A stretch of DNA of 64,000 nucleotides from Corylus avellana (Eukaryota; Streptophyta; Magnoliopsida; Fagales; Betulaceae), in assembly GCF_901000735.1 (NCBI RefSeq), contig NC_081541.1:22070172-22134171 (forward strand). Direction: 5' to 3'. Positions 45,689 to 55,103 of this stretch are shown piece after piece. Below the pieces are notes generated by a model, which saw nothing but the letters and a program-made list of their open reading frames with translations, was not told the DNA's origin and searched no databases. Both the position numbers and the translations under genes were made by a program. Every line of letters starts with the position of its first letter. Position 1 is the stretch's first letter.

Positions 45689-47078
45689 TGTTAAGTGCTA
45701 AAATATTCATATTTTCAGCCCTTAACTTACATGTTTTAATCCTTTGGTTTTAGTTAATTAGGCTATTTTAATTTCTTTTTGTGTTTTCCATACTTTTGCA
45801 AGCTTTTCGAAGAAAATGAAGTAAATCTAGAAGATTTGGGCTCAAAGAGAGAAGATGGGAAAATGGAGCTCCCCCATCGATCGATCACAGGTTCCCTCGA
45901 TCACAGGTTCCCTGTGATCGAGCGCAGTACTAGAGAAGACAACACATGAAGCAGGCCACGAGCGTTCGAGCGCACAACAGAAGAGGCTCGATCCAAGCCT
46001 GTGATCGAGCGCACACGGGTTGCAATCCATCGCACTCGTGCGCATGAGGCACATCAAAGCTGCAGCTAGAATGCTAATATTTCCATATTAGGGTTTTCCA
46101 ACTCCCAATTGTAATAGGTTTTGAAACCCTATGAAATTCCTAGGTTTACTAGTTTGTCAAGGACTTCTAAAGCCTATAAATAGACCCTTAAGCCTCTAGA
46201 GTATGTACACTTTGGAAGGAGACAACTTTGGGGAGAGGAATTTGGAGGCTACTTCTAGGAGTAGTTTTCGGTTCTTTCTTTCCCTTTACTTTTCCTTTAT
46301 TTTCATTATATGTAACTAACTCTTTAGGAGGGCTAGATTGAAGCCCTAATTATGCTTATTTAATATTTCAATATTGTCGCCTCCGTGATGATCATAATGT
46401 GATATTTAACTTGATTAATTCATGTTTCCATGAATTCTTCATATGTATGTGACTGGCCATTATATGCATACGGTATGGACTAATTAGTTACATCAATTTG
46501 GATAACCGAGTCCTGGGTTTAATAAAAGTAACAAAAAAAATCCATACTGGGTTCTTGGGTTAATCAACATGGGGAACCGGGAGTATATACCCATGCCCTA
46601 GGCTTTATGTGTTTGTCGATTTTCACAGAATATATGCTTTCCTAAAGAACAACTTAGTATACACCCATGCTAAATCCTTTAGGAAAGAAAAGAGTTAGAG
46701 TATACACCCATACCTAACTCGTTGCTTAGGGAAATCAATAGCTTAAGGAGTATGCACCCATGCCCTTAGGTTGACAAACATTAGATATACATGACATGAT
46801 CAAAACATTGGCATATTGATATATTATCTAAATATAATTAGTGTTGGATATCAAAGCCCTACCTTTAGTCTTTCATTTATCTTTAGATCTTTTTATTTCT
46901 TTTTCAATATATCAATTCAGTGACAAGTTGATATTTTTAATTAATTCTAAATAAAATCACAATCCTCATGGAATCGATCTAGTACTTGCTGCACTATACT
47001 ATTGTTTTGATCTTGTGCACTTACAAGTTAAAACGTATTAAATATTATCTATTAATTTAGGTAGTATTTGGCACAACA
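45689..47078 (+). mobile_element. 5' LTR of plus-strand Athila (family 2)
   Basis: A 1390-bp LTR, TGTTAAGTGCTAAAATATTC to TTTGGCACAACA. TATA box TATAAATAG at 46175-46183. Upstream of it, at 45885-46040, lies a cluster of gatcgagcgca-type palindromic motifs. The primer site follows directly. Paired with 51158-51914. Confidence 0.93.
46175..46183 (+). promoter_or_regulatory. TATA box of the Athila LTR
   Basis: TATAAATAG, 487 bp into the LTR, inside a segment (agcctataaatagaccctta) that is conserved, in the matching orientation, in the family 1, 2 and 3 LTR copies of the window and in modified form in family 4. It probably drives transcription of the element. Confidence 0.75.
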
Positions 47079-47084
47079 AGTTTT

Positions 47085-47102
47085 TGTCGCCGTTGCCGGG
47101 GA
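47085..47102 (+). other. Primer-binding site, tRNA-Asp type
   Basis: TGTCGCCGTTGCCGGGGA, six bases after the LTR. One base differs from the complement of plant tRNA-Asp (TGGCGCCGTTGCCGGGGA), the usual Athila primer. Confidence 0.9.
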
Positions 47103-47331
47103 TTGTTTGATTTTGTTTGGAATTTTTTTTTCTTTTAATTTATTTTTGCTTTAAAATTTTCTATTTTTATACTCTTTTCCGCAGTTTCTGTGCCTCTGGA
47201 GGTGCGCTCAAGCACCCAACCAGGGCTATCGAGCGCACCTCACGGTGCGATCGATCGTACATCCAAAGAGCAGTACAGTACTGCGATAATTATAGATTTG
47301 ATTTTTTTTCTGTTGTTTTATGTAGGGTCAG

Positions 47332-48438
47332 TTGAGTCTGCATCTTCGTAAGTCCTACATTGAGGCAATTTCTAACCAATACATGAACGCAGCATTCTCT
47401 AGAGTGGGGAACAGCCGCTATTTTGATTCCTTTAACCCAACATGGAGCCAACAGTCCAATCTTTCATGGCAAGCTCAAGCTCCTAGAAATCATTCATATT
47501 CCTCTCAATCGGATCCACCACTACAAGATCAGCTGGATGCCATGCAAAAGACATTAAATATACTTGTAAAATCCATGGCTAGTCGAAACATCTCTCCTAT
47601 TCAGCCAGCCACCCAACTCCAGCAATTGATGACTGATCAAGAACAAATCAATACAAGGATCGATCAAGCGTTTCAAAGAAATGATCAAGCCATTCAAAGA
47701 CTGGAAGTACGAATGGGACAATTTGACAAGGATCGGAGTGCATTCCCCATCGATTGGCCTCAATAGTACCAAGAGGAAACACCTCCTCCAAAAAGGTCTG
47801 CATTAGAAGAAGCAATTGCTGCCTTCGAAAGATAGTGTGCTGACTTTGCAAAACATACAACAGCTCATCTTAGCCGCATGGAGGAAAGAGAGCAATGATT
47901 TGAATGGTTGGAGGCCCACCTCAAACAAAAATCAAATACACTTAAAGAAGACGAAGAGTGTCAAAATCAGTTGGTGGCCAATCCTAATGAGCATTACATG
48001 GAGGAAGAGTGCACATACTATCATGAGCAAGTTGTCATGTTAAAGAGAGAAGAGGTGGTTGAAAATCAAGTGGAAGAGGGGAATGGGGAGCAAACCAAAG
48101 TTCAAGAGGAGCTACATCGGGAAAAAGAAGAGAGCACTAAGATTTTTTCACCATTAGCTCTTATTCCTGAAACACCAAGAGGCCAAGAGAGAAGCCTATT
48201 AGAGCTACTACATGAGCAATTTGAGGACATCGAGATAGAAAAGCTTCTTGAGTTTTCTTCTTACTATATTCCAGTTCATGATTCCCCACTGGATGAGCAC
48301 CTGTTTGAGAAAACTCAGAGTGGTCCTCCCCGATCTAAAAACACTCGGAATCACCTTGCAGCAGAAAAGATTCATTCCCTTTGGTGCAAGAGAAGGAAAG
48401 ATTGGTGCTTCAAGTTTAAAGTACCACCGTCTGGCTGA
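47332..48438 (+). pseudogene. Athila gag remnants of a non-autonomous element
   Basis: The frame 47332-47766 starts after the zinc knuckle position and contains NQYMNAAFSRVGNSRYFDSF and a FNPTWSQQSNLSW motif that parallels FYTPGWNNQSDFSW of the copy at 45340, followed by a coiled-coil linker. After a stop at 47764 the frame 47908-48438 continues with the acidic linker (EEVVENQVEEGNGEQ) and a tail. The gag core, protease and all of pol are absent. The frame ends at the conserved 'ctgaagacattaaacttagc' block (48436-48455). Confidence 0.8.
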
Positions 48439-49269
48439 AGACATTAAACTTAGCGCTCATGAGAGGCACCCCATAGCATATCCTTTTTATTTTGTTGTTT
48501 GTTTTATTTATATTTTGTTTTTGTTTTCCTTTGTGTTTTATTTTACTTTAGTGTTTTAATCTTTCGAGTCCTTGGTCAATTTTGTTACATTCTGTTACTG
48601 CGATTGAGCGCACCCTGAGTGCGATCGGGCACACTAACCAACTTTTGGCTGCATTGCATTCTATTAGTACGATCAAGCACACCATGTGTGCGTTCGAGCG
48701 CACATCACCCAAACACGCACTCCACCGCGCGAGTACGATCAAGCGCACCATGCGTGCGATCGAGTGCACACTCAGGCAGCAAGCCACATGACCTAATTTT
48801 GGTCACTTTCCCCCATTCCCCACATTCTTTTCTTCCCTACGCCACACACACTCCATCACTGCACATCACCTCTACCGGCACACCACCCCTTATCCCTCAC
48901 TTCCACCGGTCTTCAACCACCACCTCACCGCACCTCCACAACACCACCTCACAACCACACAACCCGTTTTCTCTTCACACAACACATCACACACCCAACT
49001 CCTACTCCCCCAACTTCCATTTTTACATAATTTTTGCAAATTGTGGGTGTTTCACCACCCACATTTGCATCTCTGTGGTTGGGTTTTCATCTTTTGCAAG
49101 GGGTTTTGGGATGTCGTTGCCATGCCTTAGCAACCTTGGTCATCACAGTGCACACCAGGTGTTCGACAGAATTCCCGAACCAAGCATCTTCTTCGGGACA
49201 ACTTTGAGCAGGGACCACAGTCTGGCTGAAGACGTTAAACTTAGCGCTCATGGGAGGCACCCCATAGTT
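48428..49269 (+). mobile_element. Segment bounded by a duplicated Athila block, with possible captured gene sequence
   Basis: The block tctggctgaagac.ttaaac ... gaggcaccccatag occurs at 48431-48478 and again at 49222-49269. Between the copies is an open frame (48622-49374, 251 residues) made of three parts. First, CpG-motif repeats at 48597-48780 (reading as RSSAH/RSSAP units). Second, a C- and A-rich, G-poor tract at 48800-49015. Third, a stretch at 49125-49215 reading SNLGHHSAHQVFDRIPEPSI followed by FFGTTLSRDHS, which resembles one pentatricopeptide repeat (A-x-x-V-F-D-x-x-P). PPR proteins bind organelle RNA. One motif alone is not proof, but the fit is good. It may be a gene fragment carried by this element. 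Confidence 0.5.
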
Positions 49270-51157
49270 ATCTTGTTATTTTATTTTTGTCTTTGTGTAT
49301 TTTCATTTCATCTTTTTATCTTTAGTTTTGTTTCATTCTACTTGTTTTTGTGTTTTGATGTTTTGCAGGGATAAGTGTGCTTCAATTCAAGTTTGGGGGT
49401 GTGCAATGAGCCATGCTATTTCAAACAGTTTGTCCATCTCCCGAGTAAATTCTTTCCATATTATACACACATTTCGGACAATGTGTAATTTAAGTTTAGG
49501 GGTATGGGGGACACTTTACACACACTTTGTCCCAGTTTTATTTTATTTTTATTTGTGAAAAATCATAAAGAAAAAAAATATATATGCATGTTCATGTTTG
49601 TCTTAAAATTTTGGTTGATCTAAAAGAATTGTGGCTTGACATTATCAGTGAGCTTAAAATTTTGAATACATGATCTGATGAGTGAATCTATTAGTTTGAT
49701 TACTTGTTTAGAACAGTTGAAAAATCACATGTTTGATCTAAGCACTCAAGCACATTAGCACATAATTTGTGAGGTATGACATGAGGTCTGATATGTGTGT
49801 TTCTGTATCTTGGATGAGACTGGATGATTTATTAGATGGACACTTTGGCATATTTGTGGAAAAAAAAAAAAGAAAAAAAAGAATAAATAAATGATCATTG
49901 ATTGGCTTTTCACTGAGTAACTGGACCTCTCGCCTCAAAGCATTGAGTATTCACGTCAAAAGGTGAAAAATTTTGGGGTTAAATTCACTTTACCTCCCTG
50001 AAGTTTCAGGAGTTTTTCAATTCGAACCCCAATGCTTAAAAATTGGCAATGTACCCCCCTAATGTTTCAAAAATTTTCAATTCAGGCCCTTCGTTACTAA
50101 TTTCCGTCTAATTTGATGAAAATCATCCCACGTGCATCTCACGTGGGATTTTGATGCCCTCTATTCCAATTTTGCACTCATTAAAACATATGAAATTACA
50201 TAATTACCCTCATTAAAACCTATGAAATTGAGAGTAATTACATAATTTCATAGGTTTTAATGAGGGCAAAATTGGAATAGAGGGCATCAAAATCCCACGT
50301 GAGACACACGTGGGATGATTTCTATCCAATTATACGGAAATTAGTAACGGAGGGTCTGAATTAAAATTTTTTAAAACATTAGGGGGATACATTGCGAATT
50401 TTTAAACATTGGGGTTCAAATTGAAAAACTCCTGAAACTTCAGGGGGTAAAGTGAATTTTCTCCAAAATTTTGATTTGATTGATGTCATGGTTAGTTTGG
50501 TTTTGTAGCCTCTTTGACTTGAGTTAGTAGGTCCTTAGGGGTGTCTCTACACCTAATGCCCTAAAACCATCTGGTTTGGGAGTCATTGACTTCACACTCG
50601 CTACAAGGGTCAATTAGAAAGCTTAAAGGAACCAAACATTACACAACTTGACAAAAAAAAAAAAAAAAGAGAGAGAGAGAAAAATAAATATGCCATGGTT
50701 GTTCACTCTAATAGGGATTTCAGTGAATTTTGAGATATAGAGACATTACACATTGGAAAGATTTGAAAGCCTCATAATTTTGTGCTAACTCACCTTACAC
50801 TGTTTTCAAACTTGTTATGTTTTAGCATGTCCTCTGTAAGTAATTAAACTTTGAGATTCCAATTCATTGTGAAGATGGAGTTTGTCATTTTAAGCTTGCT
50901 AATGAATGAAAATCATGATCTTAATTTTTGGAATAACATGAACTGTGCATGATGTTTGTGGGTAACATTTTTAGAAAACCCTCACGAGACTTCACTCGTC
51001 CTCTGGGGAATTCTTAGAAGTTTAAAAGGCTTGTTGTATATGCTAAATGCAATTGTACATCCCACGAAAGATGGATTTATCTTTTTGTTCTCTGTTTTTC
51101 ATTTTTGTTGTTAGTTTTGTATTGCTAAGGGACTAGCAATATGTAAGTTTGGGGGTG
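49270..51157 (+). mobile_element. Athila 3' noncoding internal region (plus strand)
   Basis: No gene apart from the nested hairpin element at 49976-50464. Carries the shared blocks in reverse order to the minus copies: 'cccccaaacttga'-type motifs in complement (49392, 49495), an A run (49859-49879), 'gagtaactggacctctcgcc' (49915-49934), the stem-loop 'cacgagacttcactcgtc' (50983-51000) and the G-rich polypurine side gtaagtttgggggtg (51143-51157) next to the LTR. Confidence 0.8.
49976..50464. mobile_element. MULE-type hairpin MITE, 489 bp, 9-bp target duplication
   Basis: Almost the whole element is one inverted repeat: ggttaaattcactttacc at the left pairs with ggtaaagtgaattttctcc at the right, and the arms stay paired for about 220 bp to a short loop near 50220. 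Flanked by AAAATTTTG at 49967-49975 and 50465-50473. The unoccupied site can be read in the related Athila copy around 13208-13222 (complement), where a single such stretch is present. A 9-bp duplication with long inverted repeats is the Mutator-like signature. No transposase. Confidence 0.93.
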
Positions 51158-51914
51158 TGTTAAGTGCTAAAATATTCATATTTTCAGCCATTAACTTATA
51201 TGTTTTAATCCTTTGGTTTTAGTTAATTAGGCCATTTTAATTCCTTTTGTGTTTTCCATAGTTTTCCAGACTTTTGAAAGAAAATGAAGTAAATCTGGAA
51301 AATTTGGGCTCAAAGAGAGAAGATGGGAAAAATGGGAGCCCCTGACACTGCAATCGATCACAGGTTCCCTGCGATCGAGTGCAGTACCAGGGAAGAAAAC
51401 ACATCAAGCAGGCTACGAGCGCACAACAGAAGAGGCTCGATCACAAACCTGCGATCGAACGCACACGGGTTGCGATCGATCGCACCCATGCGCAGAAGGC
51501 ACATCAAAGCTGCGGCCGGAATGCTAATATTTCCATATTAGGGTTTTCCAACTCCCAATTGTAATAGGTTTTGAAACCCTATGAAATTCCTAGGTTTACT
51601 AGTTTGAAGGACTTCTAAAGCCTATAAATAGACCCTTAAGCCTCTAGAGTATGTATGCTTTGGAAGGAGACAACTTTGGGGAGAGGAATTTGGAGGCTAC
51701 TTCTAGGAGCAGTTTTCGGTTCTTTCTTTCCCTTTACTTTTCCTTTATTTTCACTATGTGTAACTAACTCTTTAGGACGGCTAGATTAAAGCCCTAATTA
51801 TGCTTATTTAATATTTCAATATTGGCGCCTTTGAGATGATCATGTTGTGATATTTAACTTGATTAATTCATGTTTTCATGAATTCCTCACATGTATGTGA
51901 CTGGCCATTATATG
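51158..51914 (+). mobile_element. 3' LTR of plus-strand Athila, cut by Tat element
   Basis: Matches 45689-46460 from TGTTAAGTGCTAAAATATTC to the ggccattatatg block. TATA box TATAAATAG at 51623-51631. The remaining 600 or so bases are displaced by the Tat element at 51915 and lie outside the window. Confidence 0.92.
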
Positions 51915-52639
51915 TGTTATGTCATAGATCAAACCATTAAATACCTGGTAATCCTCGGCTCCAGCTCAATCATGGAAAGGCCCAGGCCCAGTAAGGATTC
52001 GGGCAAACAAGTCCAAGACCTACATATCCGAGGCCCTCATATTCGAGACCCATGGGATCCGAGACCCTCGAGCCGAGACCATTAAGTCCGAGACTAACTC
52101 AGGACACACAGGTCTCGGCTACAAGGATAACTCAGGTATCTTAAAAGATACATCCATTAACAGATAAGTGATCTTGTTTATTCAAAAGCTGCCATATCTA
52201 TCTAAAATGCAAATCAAATATATTATCCCACAAATCATGTACAAATGTTCAAATCAAGTGATACATGCAACCACCAAATCCTATGATCTTGATCCCCTAA
52301 GATCTCGGAGAGGATGATCACCCAAATCCCTTTATTAGTAACTGCATCGTAGAAACTTAGGAAAGAGTGATTCGTTGGTGAAGGGACTTTCACTACTTCA
52401 TGCCTATAAAAGACAGATGATCTCTCCATAAAGGGGTAAGCACAACTTTGCCTTTGACTTCTTCTTTTGTTGCTCATACTATCTCTCATTCTGACTTAGG
52501 CATCGGAGTGTCCCCACCAGCTCACCCCCGGTCTCTTCGATCCTTCTCTTCTTCTTTGTTGTGTAGTCAAACCACTTGTATGTTGGTCAACTCAGAGCCA
52601 ACAGATGTGCCATGTCATCTTTAGGAAAACTATGCTTCA
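51915..52639 (+). mobile_element. 5' LTR of Tat-clade Ty3/gypsy element
   Basis: Starts TGTTATGTCATAGATC directly after the broken Athila LTR. TATA box TATAAAA at 52405-52411. It ends in a CA near 52639, just before the primer site. About 725 bp. It is rich in ccgagac units, as is the 3' region of the same element. The 3' LTR is not in the window because another Athila entered at 61317. Confidence 0.8.
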
Positions 52640-52645
52640 ACGGTT

Positions 52646-52664
52646 TAGCGCCGTCTGTGGGAAC
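52646..52664 (+). other. Tat primer-binding site
   Basis: TAGCGCCGTCTGTGGGAAC, six bases after the LTR. It differs by one base from the TGGCGCCGTCTGTGGGAAC sequence usual at this position in Tat-lineage elements. Confidence 0.8.
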
Positions 52665-52701
52665 TTGATTTTTATCAGTTCTTACCATCTATTAATCCAT
52701 T

Positions 52702-54263
52702 ATGATGACCACTCATTCTACTGCCGGAGCTTCCAAAGCACTAGTACCATCCAACTTAGCTGAGTTTATGAAGCAGATGACCGAGTCTATGAAGGCCCTG
52801 AAGAAGCAGAATGAAGACCTCGCCACAAGGCTCACGATTGCTGAAGGCCATAATAGCCGGAGGGACCAAGAGCACGAGGAAAGGCGGGCAAAGAAGCGTG
52901 AAGAAAGGCATGAGAAGGAAAGGCGTGTAGAAATCCGCAAGGGAAAGTTGATTGCAGATTCGCACCGTGAAGAAGATGTGAGTTCGGTTCAAGCCAGCCA
53001 TCATACGACTGTCCAGAATGAGGAACATCCTGAGCAGGAGAGCCGGAGAGGTCTCAGCATACTAGGCCTCGACGGGAACAACCTCACCATGGCGACCACC
53101 ATAATGGGTGGAATGAGGGCCAGATGAGTGATGACATAGAAGATCTTAAAAACAAGTATGAAGAACTAACTCGCAAGTTGGCTGCCAAAAAGGAGAAAAG
53201 CCCTGCTGGGGAGCTTATGTACAACACCGACCTGCCTTTCACTAATCGAGTGTTGGGTTTCCCCTTGCCTGACAACTTCAAAATGCCTCGTGTCAAGGAG
53301 TTTGACGGTAATGGCAACCCTTCTGAATATATGGGAAACATCCGCGCTAATTTTTCCCTTCTTAGATTTTCGGACGAAATTGCATGCAGAATCTTTCCCC
53401 TCACCTTAGAAGGAGTTGCTAAAGATTGGTTCGCCAGATTGCCAGCCAAGTCGGTGGATAACTTCAAAGAACTCAGATGCCTCTTCTTAAGCCAATTCTT
53501 GGCAACCCGGAAGACGAAGAAGCACTCAGCTTGTTTGCTATCTCTTCATCAGGGAATAGAAGAGAGTTTGAATGATTTCATGCTCAGGTTTAATAAAGAA
53601 AAGCTGTTGGTGGAGAACCAAGGTGATCAAACAATATTATCCGCATTATGGCACGGAGTCAGGCTAAATGGGCCTCTGATGGCCAAAGTATCAAAGAGTT
53701 CGATAGAGATAGCTCTTTGCCAGTTTATCAGTAAGACTGAGGAATACATCAATCAAGAGGAAATGATTAAGGCTTTAACGAAAGGTCAGGAGGAAGAGGA
53801 CCAAGAAAAGGAGGAAAGCAAGAAGGAGATACCCGCAACGTCCACTCCGAAAGAAGGGAAATTCCAAAAGAAAGTGGTGAAGAAGACCATGCCATCCTTC
53901 CCGAAGATAGAGCCTCGGCGATGTGAAGATCGAAGGTTCACACCCTTGAATGTTGGTGTCAACGAAGTATTCATGGAGATTAGAAGGGACCCAGCTTTCA
54001 GGTGGCCAAGTAAGTTGTGGGGTGATCTGAGGAAGCGAGACCGGACAAAGTTCTATGAGTATCATAATGATCACGGGCATTTGACAGAAGATTGTATAAC
54101 TCTACGTCAGGCAATCGAAACCTTCATTAGAAATGGAAGGCTAGTGAGGTTCCTTGGAGGAGAAAGGAATCGAGATGTGGTTCACCAACAACCCCTTCTA
54201 TTGGATGCAAACCGAGGCGCAGGAGGTAGAGATCCGAGACGTGATCGCAAGGATGCTCCGTGA
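52702..54263 (+). pseudogene. Tat gag
   Basis: Two frames overlapping at ATGA (52702-53127 and 53124-54263). The first is a charged coiled-coil (KQNEDLATRLTIAEGH ... RRAKKREERHEKERR). The second is the gag core: DLPFTNRVLGFPLPDNFKMP, KEFDGNGNPSEYMGN, IFPLTLEGVAKDWFARLP, FLSQFLATRKTKKHS and SLNDFMLRFNKE, then a basic linker and a knuckle-like segment FYEYHNDHGHLTEDC in which the first cysteine reads tyrosine. It ends in TGA (54261-54263) where Arg is usual. The ATGA overlap is probably a frameshift rather than a regulated restart, since related elements have one gag frame. Confidence 0.88.
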
Positions 54264-54293
54264 GAGGATCCGAGAGCTCCTCGAGACCAAGGA

Positions 54294-55043
54294 GTGGTAG
54301 GTGAAATCCACACTATTGCAGGAGGAATAGCTGGTGGAGGACAATCCAACTCAGCCAAAAAGGCTTATGCGAGAAAAACACAGACTGAAGAGGTCCTTAC
54401 AGTGCAAAGACCTTCTAAGGTTCCGAGGAAGGATTCAATGACTCTTTCTTTTTCTGAGGAGGATGCTAGGGGGGTAATGCAGCCGCATGACGATCCACTA
54501 GTAGTAATAGTGACAATGGCCAACCATATGATCCATCAAATTTTGGTGGACAATGGAAGTTCGGCCGATGTCCTGTATTGGCCGGTCTTCAAGCAAATGG
54601 GTATTGGTCGTGACAAGATCGAACCATTTAATTCTCCCTTGGTCGGATTTGCAGGGGAGCAAGTCTAGCCGATTGGCCTTATTTCACTACCTGTGACTGC
54701 AATGGTAGACTTCTTGGTCATAGACCAACCCGGTGCTTACAATACTATCATAGGTCGTCCTGCTTTGAATAAGTTGAAGGCCGTAACTTCAACATACCAC
54801 TTGATGATGAAGTTCCAAACTGAAGAAGGAGTTGGAGAAGTAAGAGGGGATCAGACTCAGGCGAGAAGATGTTACAATACATCTCTCAAGAATGCCTCTG
54901 ATCCAACTCCTATAGTAATTGGTATAGTAGGTGGTAAAGGTAGGAATGAGCCTAAGGGAGAGCCAACCGAGCCATTAGAAGACATAGTGGTCGGTGAAGG
55001 AAAAATTTTGAAAATTGGGACACAAATCAGTCCTAGGGTCTGA
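54294..55043 (+). pseudogene. Tat aspartic protease
   Basis: Same frame as gag and RT. Sequence TIAGGIAGG at the start of the domain, the active site LVDNGSSADVLYW (about 54541-54580), and GAYNTIIGRPALNKLKAVTS (54730-54790). Interrupted by TAG at 54666-54668 and closed by TGA at 55041-55043; both look like single C to T changes. The active-site D-N-G triad is intact. It cleaves the polyprotein in active relatives. Confidence 0.88.
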
Positions 55044-55103
55044 GAAGGTCTCGTCACCTTCCTTCGACAGAACTTAGAAGTTTTCGCGTGGACCCAAGAA
55101 GAT

